Source: Nitrospirota bacterium
GTDB taxonomy: Bacteria; Nitrospirota; Thermodesulfovibrionia; UBA6902
Direction: 5' to 3'
Assembly: GCA_016234115.1 (NCBI GenBank)
Contig: JACRHD010000019.1
Span: 124,001-188,000 of the forward strand
Length of the DNA: 64,000 nt
The translations under genes were made by a program, and so were the position numbers. The number at the start of each line of letters is the position of its first letter. Position 1 is the stretch's first letter. Under the pieces are notes generated by a model. It worked only from the letters and a program-made list of their open reading frames with translations. It made no database searches and was not told where the DNA came from. This document shows, in pieces, positions 24,630 through 33,185 of the stretch.

Positions 24630-26903
24630 ATGAAATCACTTTTAATTGTCGAGTCTCCCGCCAAGGTGAAGACTCTCAGCAAGTTTCTCGGCAACGATTT
24701 TACCATCAAGGCGTCGATCGGTCACGTAAAGGACCTTCCCAAAAAAGATATCGGCGTCGACGTTGAGAACAACTTCACTCCCACTTACGTCGTCATCGAG
24801 GGAAAAGAAAAGGTAATGAAGGATTTGAAGAAGGCGGCAAAGGCGGCCGACAGGGTCTTTCTCGGACCCGACCCGGACAGGGAGGGAGAGGCCATAGCGT
24901 GGCATATTGCGGAAGAATTAAACGGCGATTCGGACAAGCTGTTCAGGGTGGAATTCAACGAGATTACTGAAAAAGCCGTCACGGACGCAATGAACCATCC
25001 CCGCAAGATCAATATCAACCTTGTCGATGCCCAGCAGGCAAGAAGGGTGCTGGACCGGCTCGTCGGTTATAAGCTGTCGCCGCTCCTGTGGCGGAAGGTG
25101 AGACGGGGCCTGAGCGCCGGCAGGGTGCAGTCGGTGGCTGTCAGGCTCGTTGTAGACCGCGAGCGCGAGATAGAGGCCTTCAAATCAGAGGAATACTGGA
25201 GCATCACCTCTTTATTAGAGGCAAAAGAACCGCCGCAGTTTGAGGCCAAACTCCATCAGATAAGCGACCGGAAGGCAGATATCAAAAATGAAGAACAGGC
25301 AAAAACCATTGTCGAAGATTTAACCGACAAACCCTTTGCGGTCAAAAAGATAGAAAAGAAGAAGAGGAAACGCTCGCCTGCGCCCCCATTTATCACGAGC
25401 ACCCTCCAGCAGGACGCTGCCCGCAAGTTCAGGTTCACTGCCAAAAAGACCATGATGATAGCGCAGCGGCTGTATGAGGGCATCGAATTGGGCGAAGAAG
25501 GCCCGACCGGCCTCATTACATACATGAGGACCGATTCCGTAAGGACGGCGACCGAGGCGCAGAATGAGGCCAGGGACTTCATTATAAAGGAATACGGGAA
25601 GGATTACGCTCCCCCGAAACCCCCGGTTTACAAGAGCAAGAAGTCGGCGCAGGAGGCCCATGAGGCGATCAGGCCGACATCCGTTTTCAGGAGGCCGGGC
25701 GATATCAAAAAATTCCTGGAGCCGGACCAGTATAAACTCTACAAACTTATATGGGAGCGTTTTGTCGCAAGCCAGATGGAAGCGGCCCTCCTTGATCAAA
25801 CATCAATCGACATAGCCGCCGATAAATATATCTTCCGCGCCAGCGGCACTGTAGTTGCTTTTCCGGGCTTTATGACCCTGTATACCGAAAGCACGGACAA
25901 CGGGAAAGAGGAAGAAGCCCGGCTGCCGTCATTATCGGAAGGAGAGATGCTCAGGGTAGACGGGATCACGCCGAAACAGCATTTCACCCAGCCGCCCCCG
26001 AGATATACCGAGGCCACGCTCGTCAGGGAACTCGAGGCAAAAGGCATCGGAAGACCCAGCACCTATGCCGCCATCCTGTCGACGATACAGGACCGGAAAT
26101 ATGCGGAAAAGAACGACGGCAAGTTCAAACCCACGGAGTTAGGGAGCGTGGTAAGCGACCTTCTCGTGGAGCGCTTTTCCGAATTGATGGACTACAACTT
26201 CACCGCGAACATGGAGGACCACCTCGATAAAATCGAGGAAGGCGGGTACAAGTGGGTCGATGTAGTGATGGATTTTTACAAACCTTTCGACAAGGACCTT
26301 GCAGAGGCCATGGCGACCTTAGGCAAGGTAAAGCCTGAGGACATCCCTACGGACCAGACGTGCGAGAAGTGCGGAAAGCCGATGGTCATCAAGTGGGGCA
26401 GACACGGCAGGTTTATCGCGTGCACCGGTTATCCGGAATGCAAGACGACAAAGCCGCTGGAAGACCATCAGTCAGCGGTCAGCGGTCAGCAATCAGCTCC
26501 TGAAATCCAGGAAACGGATGAAAAGTGTCAGAAATGCGGGTCCCCGATGGTCATCAGGACCGGCAGGTACGGGAAATTTATCTCCTGCAGCAAATACCCC
26601 GAGTGCAAAACGACAAAGGCCCTGAGCATAGGCATTCAGTGCCCCGACGACGGGGGGGACCTGGTCGAGAGGAGGACGAAAAAAGGCAAGCTGTTTTACA
26701 GTTGCGGCAATTATCCCAATTGCAAATTCGCTACGTGGTACAAGCCAGTGGCCAAACCCTGTCCCAAATGCGGCGCGCCGGTCCTTATAGAAAAGAAGAC
26801 CAAAAAGGAAGAGGTCCTGGCATGCCTGAAAAAAGAGTGCGGGTTTAAGGAAGATCTTGCACCTTCCTCTATGGAGCCGGCTGATACGGATCAGGGGGAA
26901 TAA
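24630..26903 (+). CDS. topA: DNA topoisomerase I
   Basis: Type IA topoisomerase relaxing negative supercoils. 757 residues: TOPRIM domain with IVESPAKVKTL and the acidic DPDREGEAIAWH, strand-passage domains, catalytic Tyr298 in GLITYMRTDS, then four C-terminal zinc ribbons (about residues 570-745) with CxxC pairs: CEKCGKPM, CQKCGSPM, CPDDGG (second cysteine lost on its first side) and CPKCGAPV. Between ribbons 1 and 2 the linker reads HQSAVSGQQSAP; its DNA (26466-26497) is a heptamer array like the one at 9251. Start ATG preceded by GAGG. Confidence 0.96.
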   Translation: MKSLLIVESPAKVKTLSKFLGNDFTIKASIGHVKDLPKKDIGVDVENNFTPTYVVIEGKEKVMKDLKKAAKAADRVFLGPDPDREGEAIAWHIAEELNGDSDKLFRVEFNEITEKAVTDAMNHPRKININLVDAQQARRVLDRLVGYKLSPLLWRKVRRGLSAGRVQSVAVRLVVDREREIEAFKSEEYWSITSLLEAKEPPQFEAKLHQISDRKADIKNEEQAKTIVEDLTDKPFAVKKIEKKKRKRSPAPPFITSTLQQDAARKFRFTAKKTMMIAQRLYEGIELGEEGPTGLITYMRTDSVRTATEAQNEARDFIIKEYGKDYAPPKPPVYKSKKSAQEAHEAIRPTSVFRRPGDIKKFLEPDQYKLYKLIWERFVASQMEAALLDQTSIDIAADKYIFRASGTVVAFPGFMTLYTESTDNGKEEEARLPSLSEGEMLRVDGITPKQHFTQPPPRYTEATLVRELEAKGIGRPSTYAAILSTIQDRKYAEKNDGKFKPTELGSVVSDLLVERFSELMDYNFTANMEDHLDKIEEGGYKWVDVVMDFYKPFDKDLAEAMATLGKVKPEDIPTDQTCEKCGKPMVIKWGRHGRFIACTGYPECKTTKPLEDHQSAVSGQQSAPEIQETDEKCQKCGSPMVIRTGRYGKFISCSKYPECKTTKALSIGIQCPDDGGDLVERRTKKGKLFYSCGNYPNCKFATWYKPVAKPCPKCGAPVLIEKKTKKEEVLACLKKECGFKEDLAPSSMEPADTDQGE
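26466..26497 (+). repeat. word-array arm inside the topA coding region
   Basis: Tandem heptamers AGCGGTC, AGCGGTC, AGCAATC preceded by AGTC and followed by AGC, the same word family as the intergenic array at 9251-9326. It encodes QSAVSGQQSA in the flexible linker between two zinc ribbons and keeps the reading frame. Confidence 0.85.
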
Positions 26904-26963
26904 GCCGCCGGAATTGATAATCTCTCTTGATGATGTCGGGTGTCCCGCTCAATAACGATAATT

Positions 26964-27731
26964 ATGACAGACGACAAAACACGATTAATTGAATTATTAG
27001 TAAAGACAATTCCGGAACTAACGGCGGGTCAGTTGCAATGGCTTCAGCGCGTCGTCCATGTATTTTCTGCTCGCCACGACTTCAAATTAAGAAAGTCTGA
27101 CCTATTTGATGAAACTATATTGCAGAACTTCGGAGATGCTATGCGGGTGCATCATAGCTTTTCATCAGAGCCTTTCAGTAAGGACAAATTTGAATACGTA
27201 TTGGTTAAGGTTCTGAAAATGAGTGGCCATAAGGCAGCCCTCGCACCAAAAGGAAATCCAGGCCATGACGCCACCGCCGACGGTATTAAACTTTCATTGA
27301 AAACTCAAGCGGACAAAGGCGTCAAGGAAGATATTATTTGGATAAGTAAATTCATGGAACTCGGCAAGGGAAACTGGGGTAACAATCCTGAAGACCTTGT
27401 CGGCCTGCGTCAACAATTCCTCGCTCACATGAAGGCTTATGACCGAATTCTGACTTTGCGCACACTGGCAAAGTCGCCGAAATGGAAATACGAACTTGTA
27501 GAAATCCCCAAAGGGCTTTTAATGAAAGCTAAGACTGGTGAGCTAAAGATGATGGGCGATAGCAGACAGTATCCTAAACCCGGTTATTGTTATATTCGGG
27601 ACCAAACAGGTGGGTCGATGTTTGAACTTTATTTTGACGGCGGCACTGAACGAAAGCTACAGATCAAGAACCTGAACAAAAACTATTGCTCAGTTCATGC
27701 CATTTGGGAATTCATCATTCCGCCGGAATAA
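26964..27731 (+). CDS. type II restriction endonuclease (probable)
   Basis: A 255-residue protein encoded tail-to-tail with an m4C methylase gene, overlapping it by 17 bp; this arrangement and size are typical of type II restriction enzymes. A candidate PD-(D/E)xK-like site is PGHDATADGIKLSLKTQ (about 101-117), an Asp followed 9 residues later by SLK. I do not recognise the family with certainty; MvaI/BcnI-like enzymes, which also pair with m4C methylases, are one possibility. Start uncertain: ATG 26964 has no Shine-Dalgarno, and a GTG at 26940 is possible. AT-rich relative to neighbours, consistent with horizontal transfer. Confidence 0.7.
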   Translation: MTDDKTRLIELLVKTIPELTAGQLQWLQRVVHVFSARHDFKLRKSDLFDETILQNFGDAMRVHHSFSSEPFSKDKFEYVLVKVLKMSGHKAALAPKGNPGHDATADGIKLSLKTQADKGVKEDIIWISKFMELGKGNWGNNPEDLVGLRQQFLAHMKAYDRILTLRTLAKSPKWKYELVEIPKGLLMKAKTGELKMMGDSRQYPKPGYCYIRDQTGGSMFELYFDGGTERKLQIKNLNKNYCSVHAIWEFIIPPE

Positions 27732-28608
27732 GCGCTGGCTGTACGGCCGCTGTTCGCTTGTCGGCTATTTCAATATATTCTTGCTTCAATTCAATGCCGA
27801 CACATAGCCTTGACAGCTCTCCAGAAACAATACCCACAGTGCCGACTCCGTAAAACGGATCTAGAATAACATCATTGGGCCTGCTGCCGGCGAGAATACA
27901 GGGTCGCACAAGGCCCTTGGGAAATACGGCAAAATGCGCATCCGGGCAAGGTTCTGTATTTATCGACCATACGCTTCTCTTATTCTTGAGACCATTGCCA
28001 TTAGTAGTGCGTTCCTTAATGGCCTCCTGGTCGAAATAATAATGTTCCGACTTGCTGAAAAGAAAAAGGTACTCATGCGCTACGGTGAATCTGTCTTTTA
28101 CACTCTCAGGCTGACAATTTGGTTTGTACCAAATAATATCATTTCTCAAATACCAGCCGTCTCTTTGACATTTAAGGGCCAAGAGCCAGGCCACTCCAAT
28201 AAGGTCTTTTTTCTTCAGTCCGGGCGGCGTCGGCGGTCTATATGACATCGCACGTCCCTTATTCTTATCGTCCTCTTGACGCCACTTTCGGCCACCTGAA
28301 GAATAAGTATTCCCAATGTTTAACCAAAATGTTCCCTCTGGCTTTAGAACTCTCCGAACTTCCCGGAAAATATCAACCAGCGTGTCAAGATACACATCCA
28401 ATTCAGCCTCTGCGCCAATCTGTCCTTCTACACCATAATCCCGTACGCCCCAATATGGCGGGGAGGTCACGACACACTGAAAAGAGTTATCAGGCAAACG
28501 CCGTATAATGTCTCTTGTGTCGCCGTGCAATATGACAATAGGTTCTTGATCCGTCGGCCATTCAAGAGCCGGTATGGGGGTGTTATTTGATGGCGAAATG
28601 CTGTTCAT
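27715..28608 (-). CDS. site-specific DNA N4-cytosine methyltransferase
   Basis: A 297-residue beta-class methylase: catalytic motif IV TSPPYWGVRDYG comes early (about 49-60) and SAM-binding motif I DPFYGVGTVG late (about 254-263), the permuted order of m4C enzymes whose motif is SPPY/W. It presumably protects host DNA from the convergent endonuclease. It follows a small HTH gene on the same strand (44 bp gap), likely its regulator. No Shine-Dalgarno at ATG 28608. Confidence 0.9.
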   Translation of the reverse strand: MNSISPSNNTPIPALEWPTDQEPIVILHGDTRDIIRRLPDNSFQCVVTSPPYWGVRDYGVEGQIGAEAELDVYLDTLVDIFREVRRVLKPEGTFWLNIGNTYSSGGRKWRQEDDKNKGRAMSYRPPTPPGLKKKDLIGVAWLLALKCQRDGWYLRNDIIWYKPNCQPESVKDRFTVAHEYLFLFSKSEHYYFDQEAIKERTTNGNGLKNKRSVWSINTEPCPDAHFAVFPKGLVRPCILAGSRPNDVILDPFYGVGTVGIVSGELSRLCVGIELKQEYIEIADKRTAAVQPALIPAE

Positions 28609-28652
28609 TTGTGAAAATAGTCTATCATAATCCTAACGCTTGCGCAAGATAT

Positions 28653-28847
28653 TTATTTTTCTTTTTTGGGTCTGCCTCTTTTCTTCTTGCCATCCTTGGC
28701 AAACCGTTCCAATTCATCCTCTCGAATCAAATGATCCCGTCCATATTTATCAGACTCCAATCGCTCGCTGATAATAAATTGACGTATTCTGGAAGACGTT
28801 ACCCCAAGATACTGTGCAGCCTCTTCAGTTGTATAATACTTTCCCAT
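28653..28847 (-). CDS. small HTH (excisionase/MerR-type) DNA-binding protein with AT-hook tail
   Basis: A 64-residue protein: winged-helix-type HTH_17 domain YYTTEEAAQYLGVTSSRIRQ (residues 4-23) with the following wing SDKYGRDHLIREDELERF, and a basic tail KKKRGRPKKEK, an AT-hook-like GRP motif. Upstream of the m4C methylase in the same direction, so it is a candidate controller of the restriction-modification system, of a different fold from the usual XRE-type C proteins. Two direct heptamers just upstream (28866-28879) could be its operator. Confidence 0.82.
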   Translation of the reverse strand: MGKYYTTEEAAQYLGVTSSRIRQFIISERLESDKYGRDHLIREDELERFAKDGKKKRGRPKKEK

Positions 28848-28865
28848 AAGTTAGGAATATTCTAT

Positions 28866-28879
28866 AACGACTAACGACC
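28866..28879. promoter_or_regulatory. direct heptamer pair, possible operator of the HTH gene
   Basis: AACGACT directly followed by AACGACC, 19 bp upstream of the HTH start codon. In reverse it overlaps a weak TATAGA/TAGAAT -10 region. Position suggests autoregulation; this is inference. Confidence 0.35.
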
Positions 28880-29004
28880 ATAAAACAAGAAAACGGCGGC
28901 CAACAAAAAAATCACCCGACTGGTGATAGGACTGTTTCTATCTCACCTCATGACAACCCGTAATATTTAAGTAGTATGCTAAAATAATCGGCACAGGAGC
29001 GGTT

Positions 29005-29226
29005 ATGCAAAAGACCATTGAAGCCATATATGAAGACGGTGTATTGAAGCCGACTAAAAAGATTACATTACCTGAACATTCCAGATTGAAGCTGATCGTA
29101 ATCAGGGGAAAAAAATCGTCAAAGACTCTTGCTAAAAAACAATCCGAAGCTCTGCTTTCCATAGCCGGAATAGGTGAAAGCGGGTTGAGCGGGGTCAGTG
29201 AACATCCCGAAAAGTATCTTCGGTAA
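29005..29226 (+). CDS. DUF104 (AF2212-like) antitoxin-type protein, no toxin alongside
   Basis: A 73-residue protein beginning MQKTIEAIYEDGVLKPTKKI and continuing LPEHSRLKLIVIRGKK, the signature of DUF104/AF2212-like small beta-barrel antitoxins. Such genes normally precede a PIN-domain toxin; the next gene is instead a phosphotransferase 5 bp away. It is therefore an orphan or has been recruited. AGGAG precedes the ATG. Confidence 0.8.
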   Translation: MQKTIEAIYEDGVLKPTKKITLPEHSRLKLIVIRGKKSSKTLAKKQSEALLSIAGIGESGLSGVSEHPEKYLR

Positions 29227-29231
29227 ACACC

Positions 29232-30329
29232 TTGAACAATCTTGCTGATATCGCGGAACAATTCAAACCTTCCGGCCGTGTCGTCGGCATTGATGAGCAC
29301 GGCAGCGGCAATATCAATAAGACCTATCTTGTAACCCTCGCCTCCGGAGAGATAAACCACTTCATCCTTCAGCGCATAAACACGCAGGTGTTCCGTCAGC
29401 CGGAACATGTCATGCAGAACATGCAAGTCGTTACAGAGCATATGCGGATGAGCCTGCGGCGCGTTCCGCCCGATGCGGGCCGCAGGTGGAAAATTCCGCA
29501 CGTCCTTTTGACTCATGACGGTAAGGACCACTTTGTCGACGGCGACGGGGCGTACTGGCGGGCGATCAGCTTTATTGAAGACGCGCAAGCCTTTGATACC
29601 ATCAAAGATGCCGGACACGCCGAAGAGGCAGGCCGTGCATTAGGCATGTTCCACAACCTCCTGAGCGATCTCCCTACTGAGAGGCTGATTGACACATTGC
29701 CGGGTTTTCATATCACGCCGCTTTATCTTCGTGATTACGATGAAGCCCCGGCGAAACACAGTGAGCGCAAATCGGTTGAAGCGAATTATTGCGTGCAGTT
29801 TGTTAAAGAGCGAAGCGGCTGGGCGCACGTCCTTGAAAATGCGAAGGCAAAGGGCATATTGCGTCTTCGCACAATCCACGGCGATCCGAAAATCAACAAC
29901 ATTATGATGGACATCCGCTCCGGTCTGGCTGCCGGAATAATCGACCTGGATACGGTCAAACCGGGCCTGGTCCATTACGATATCGGCGACTGCCTGCGTT
30001 CGTGCTGCAATCCCATGGGAGAAGAAACCGAAAAATGGGAGGCCGTCTATTTCGACACAGTCATTTGCCGGGCCGTCCTGCGGGGTTATCTTTCAGCGGC
30101 GAGAGAGTTTCTGACGGAAAGCGACTTTGATTACATGTACGACTCGGTCCGCCTGATAACCTTCGAGCTCGGGCTCAGGTTCTTCACGGACTATCTCAAA
30201 GGCGATGTCTACTTCAGGGTCCGTTATCCTGAGCACAATCTTGCCAGGGCGCTCGTGCAGTTCAAGCTCGTCGAAAGCATCGAATCACAGGAAAGGGCCA
30301 TTCGCGGTATCATCAGGGACCTGAGATGA
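29232..30329 (+). CDS. aminoglycoside-phosphotransferase-fold kinase (NahK-like sugar kinase?)
   Basis: A 365-residue kinase-like enzyme. The catalytic loop HGDPKINNIMMD and the metal-binding Asp in IIDLDTVKPG match the APH/choline kinase fold; the N-terminal GSGNINKTYLV is the nucleotide loop. N-acetylhexosamine 1-kinase NahK and related sugar kinases share this layout and the WRAISFIEDA segment, so a sugar-1-kinase role is plausible but unproven; antibiotic resistance is unlikely. TTG start at 29232 without clear ribosome site. Overlaps the next gene by ATGA. Confidence 0.78.
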   Translation: MNNLADIAEQFKPSGRVVGIDEHGSGNINKTYLVTLASGEINHFILQRINTQVFRQPEHVMQNMQVVTEHMRMSLRRVPPDAGRRWKIPHVLLTHDGKDHFVDGDGAYWRAISFIEDAQAFDTIKDAGHAEEAGRALGMFHNLLSDLPTERLIDTLPGFHITPLYLRDYDEAPAKHSERKSVEANYCVQFVKERSGWAHVLENAKAKGILRLRTIHGDPKINNIMMDIRSGLAAGIIDLDTVKPGLVHYDIGDCLRSCCNPMGEETEKWEAVYFDTVICRAVLRGYLSAAREFLTESDFDYMYDSVRLITFELGLRFFTDYLKGDVYFRVRYPEHNLARALVQFKLVESIESQERAIRGIIRDLR

Positions 30330-30865
30330 ACTTAAAGAGATTCTCCCTGGAGCCTTTTTCTTCATCCGGACTTCCGCCCGGTCTAAAGATAACAGGCAGC
30401 ATCGGAAGGCAAAACAACGCACTCGCCGTCCGCTATGAACTTACCGGGTCTCTTGCTGAAATCATTGTTCCCGCGAAGGCAGACGCCCCTGGACGCAAAG
30501 ATAAGCTTTGGGAAGAGACCTGTTTTGAGCTGTTCATCGGTTTGCCGGAGTCCAAACAGTATTGGGAATTCAACCTCTCGCCGTCAGGGCACTGGAATGT
30601 CTACCGCTTCAGCTCCTACAGGGAAGATATGAGGGAGGAGCCGGCCTGTTCTTCACTTTCACTCAGCACGGAAAGTCGCCCCGATGCCCTGAGTCTGTCT
30701 CTTGATTTCGATCTCGATATTATCATACCCGCGGATAGTGAGCTGAAAGCCGGCGTCAGCGCGGTCGTCAAACTCATGGACGGCAGGCTGACATACTGGG
30801 CGCTGGTCCATCCTGGCGACAGGCCCGACTTTCACAGCAGGCGCAGTTTTATTGTCGAATTGTGA
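30326..30865 (+). CDS. DOMON-like (CBM9-type) domain protein
   Basis: A 179-residue all-beta protein; WEETCFELFIG, YWEFNLSPSGHWNVYRF and the final WALVHPGDRPDFHSRRSFIVEL match the DOMON-like domain related to carbohydrate-binding module 9. No signal peptide. Translationally coupled to the phosphotransferase (ATGA overlap), which supports a shared, probably sugar-related, function. No catalytic residues can be assigned. Confidence 0.78.
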   Translation: MNLKRFSLEPFSSSGLPPGLKITGSIGRQNNALAVRYELTGSLAEIIVPAKADAPGRKDKLWEETCFELFIGLPESKQYWEFNLSPSGHWNVYRFSSYREDMREEPACSSLSLSTESRPDALSLSLDFDLDIIIPADSELKAGVSAVVKLMDGRLTYWALVHPGDRPDFHSRRSFIVEL

Positions 30866-30872
30866 GGACCGG

Positions 30873-32168
30873 CTATTCCGGCGGGGACGGCGCGCCTTTC
30901 AGGGGATAGGCCGGTTCCACTTTGAACGGGTTATAAAGGGGATCGCCAAGGAGAATCATCCGCCAGGACAGAAAAGGGTTCGACATGGCGAAGACCTCAA
31001 CCAGAGAATATTGTCCGCTCATCAGTAGCTGGAAGAAAATCGAGGGAGGCGGAAAGGAGGTAAGATAAGGCTCCGCCACCGGGCCTATGCTTGCAATCAC
31101 CCCCCTGTCCAGCATGCTTTTAACCCAGTATTTTGCTTTCGGCTCGTGGAGAGACACCGCTTCAGAGCTCGCAACGTGATAACCGACCGCGCCCTCAGAC
31201 CACTGGAACGCATCTATGTATTGTCCATGACTGTACCAGCCGCAATAAAGCGCCGCGGCAGGGGCGTCGCCCGGCCCGAAAAGCTCCTGCCTGTTGTCCA
31301 GCACGACGGGCATCCGTCCCTTTCCAAGGACTTGAGCTGTCCTTCTTATGTCTTCATCAAATTTGGCATATTCGCTTTTGTTCCCTGTGTATCCCCTGGC
31401 GTCGAGATAAAATTTGCCGGCAAGCCCTGTCTTTTCCACTGCGACCGCGGTCCTCATCATTTTCTCGACCACCTCTGGAGAGGACGCGTCAAGCCTGCTC
31501 ACCATCAGCGCATGAGGCGGGTCCTCAAGCCGTCCCCTGACGGCAACGAAGTCCGGGTTGGGCCGCCACCCGGCAAGTTTATAAGACGGAGAAAGCAGTA
31601 AGGCAAGTTCCGAGTCTACCGCGGCAATCGTGTCGTCGCCGACAATACGGTCCAGTTCAAACTGGAGCCCGTTGATCTCGGCCTTTATCTGCTCCAGCCT
31701 GCCTGAAATATTTTTATCTTCCTTATTCTCTTCATATTGCCGTTCGAGCCCCTTTTTTTCACGGGTCTTTTTCTCCAGAACTTCTTTCCTTTTTCCGACT
31801 TCCTCCCGTGAGACATCCGGCGGCGTCACTGCGCTGATCTTGAGGGGAACTCCGAAAACAGTGACGAGGCAGCGTATCTTTTTCCCGTTCTTTTTCATCC
31901 TGTCGATGGCTTCTCTGAGAGGTCCGGCGATAAGCTCATCGTATTGCCGCCTGGAGATATAGTCCTGCACGGGCGCTTTAATTTCCACAAGCCGGGTCGA
32001 AGGAATGCGGCGCAATTCGGCGTATAACCTGCCCAGGCGCACAGAGTCGGCGGATTCCGAATTCACTACTATAAGGACCTCTTCCGGTTTGACAACGGCC
32101 CCCGCCGGTCCCGCTGTTATGATCATTATCAAAGCTGCGGACAGGACCGTCAATAATAATCTATTCAC
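30873..32168 (-). CDS. TIGR03790-like exported protein with coiled-coil insertion
   Basis: A 431-residue protein with a cleavable signal peptide (about 1-24, ...AGPAGAVVKPEE). It resembles the TIGR03790 family of exported, caspase/gingipain-fold-like proteins of unknown function: IPSTRLVEI, CLVTVFGVPLKI, HALMVSRLDASSPE, FYLDARGYTGN, HVASSEAVSLHEP and LLGDPLYNPF. Residues about 125-175 are a charged coiled coil (EEVGKRKEVLEKKTREKKG). The family is frequent in genomes with PEP-CTERM systems, consistent with the gene at 44761. Follows the YkgJ-type gene by ATGA overlap. Confidence 0.8.
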   Translation of the reverse strand: MNRLLLTVLSAALIMIITAGPAGAVVKPEEVLIVVNSESADSVRLGRLYAELRRIPSTRLVEIKAPVQDYISRRQYDELIAGPLREAIDRMKKNGKKIRCLVTVFGVPLKISAVTPPDVSREEVGKRKEVLEKKTREKKGLERQYEENKEDKNISGRLEQIKAEINGLQFELDRIVGDDTIAAVDSELALLLSPSYKLAGWRPNPDFVAVRGRLEDPPHALMVSRLDASSPEVVEKMMRTAVAVEKTGLAGKFYLDARGYTGNKSEYAKFDEDIRRTAQVLGKGRMPVVLDNRQELFGPGDAPAAALYCGWYSHGQYIDAFQWSEGAVGYHVASSEAVSLHEPKAKYWVKSMLDRGVIASIGPVAEPYLTSFPPPSIFFQLLMSGQYSLVEVFAMSNPFLSWRMILLGDPLYNPFKVEPAYPLKGAPSPPE

Positions 32169-32830
32169 CGTGGGCCCGGTCCCTTTTTTAAATCGAAATC
32201 ACGCATCTTCCCGGCAAGGCCCTTCCAGTTGCAGCAGTGGAGCTCCCTGACCATCTTGTGAAAGGCGCCTGTCTCGACGATCCTGGCCCGCTCGGATTCT
32301 TTCTCCACTCCGTAAAAAGGGAGCATGATGAAGAAGGCCTGGTCCACATATTTTTTTACCGGGGGCTGGACGTCGCTTCGTCTCGTGTAATAAGGGTCTT
32401 CCCCCTCTTCACAGGGCCTGTCGAGTACATTGAATTGCCTGCAGGCCATCGGCCTCACGGGATGTATCGAGCACGCGTCTTCCGCCAGGAACGGGCAAGG
32501 GTCGTCCTTTTTAAAATGCTCGAGCCTGTCCCTGAGCGCGTCCCTCGCCCGGCCTTCTATTTTCTCCGTAACATACCATGAAATGCCGGTCAGCTCCAGC
32601 GGGTAAACGGGGATGTCTTTATGCGTCCTGCAGCAGTGTGAGCAGCCTTTTGCGCAGGCGGGCTTTCTGCCTCTCTTCTGTTCAGCTTCAAGCGCCCTGG
32701 CAATGCCTCTGTCGACTATGTGATAGGCCTCAAGCAGCAATGCAAGCCAGGGTTGCGTCTCTTCATCGCCGGGGAAGGAGGGTCTTCCGGCTTTGACAGG
32801 GCCGGGTCTATGTTTTTTTGGTTTCGACAT
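32165..32830 (-). CDS. YkgJ-family cysteine-cluster protein
   Basis: A 221-residue protein with the zinc/iron-chelating cysteine pattern of the YkgJ (CxxxCxxCC) family: CAKGCSHCCRTHKDIPVYPLE (about 62-83; eight-cysteine type) and CPFLAEDACSIHPVRPMACR (about 120-140). The function of the family is unknown, and oxidative metal binding is assumed. No signal peptide. First gene of a two-gene unit with the TIGR03790-like gene. Confidence 0.85.
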   Translation of the reverse strand: MSKPKKHRPGPVKAGRPSFPGDEETQPWLALLLEAYHIVDRGIARALEAEQKRGRKPACAKGCSHCCRTHKDIPVYPLELTGISWYVTEKIEGRARDALRDRLEHFKKDDPCPFLAEDACSIHPVRPMACRQFNVLDRPCEEGEDPYYTRRSDVQPPVKKYVDQAFFIMLPFYGVEKESERARIVETGAFHKMVRELHCCNWKGLAGKMRDFDLKKGPGPR

Positions 32831-32977
32831 GCAGGGCTGTGTCCAATCTTTTTTACTTTAAACCCGGTCCGGGTAAAATATCAACAAGAAACCCGCTTAA
32901 ACGGATGTTCCACAGATACAAATAAAAAAGAGTTGAGAGTCAGCGCAGGGTCGCCTGATACAATTTAGAAAAGGACA

Positions 32978-33007
32978 AAGACAGGCAGGGTCCGACCTGC
33001 CTGTCTT
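32978..33007 (-). terminator. intrinsic terminator of the small zinc-ribbon gene
   Basis: Perfect 12-bp inverted repeat AAGACAGGCAGG ... CCTGCCTGTCTT around a 6-nt loop, 20 bp past the stop at 33027. On the minus strand it is followed by TTTGTCCTTTTC, a moderate T-tract. Confidence 0.75.
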
Positions 33008-33026
33008 CAAGTTCAAAAATAATCCG

Positions 33027-33185
33027 TTAATTGCCGCAGCAGAGGCGCCTCATGCTTTTCTTGCCTGTCGGTGAGACAGACATGACTACCTCTACCTTGT
33101 TTCCACAGAGGCTGCAGAGGCGTGCGGAATTCTTGGCATCCGCCCTCGCCGATACGTCGGTCTTTGACTTGACTTTTCCCGCCAT
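33027..33185 (-). CDS. 52-residue zinc-ribbon-like protein
   Basis: A small basic protein starting MAGKVKSKTDVSARADAKNS, with CSLCG (about 24-28) and a C-terminal RRLCCGN, giving a possible Cys4 zinc site over a 25-residue ribbon. The start at 33185 is fixed by a strong AAGGAGGGAG site; longer frames are rejected. Its own promoter region and terminator suggest an independently and possibly highly expressed protein. Function unknown; a nucleic-acid or ribosome-associated role is conceivable. Confidence 0.8.
   Translation of the reverse strand: MAGKVKSKTDVSARADAKNSARLCSLCGNKVEVVMSVSPTGKKSMRRLCCGN

Noticed and set aside
28938-29618. Minus-strand frame of 226 codons opposite the DUF104 and phosphotransferase genes
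   Set aside because: Spans two genes with clear family motifs on the plus strand; no recognisable domain.
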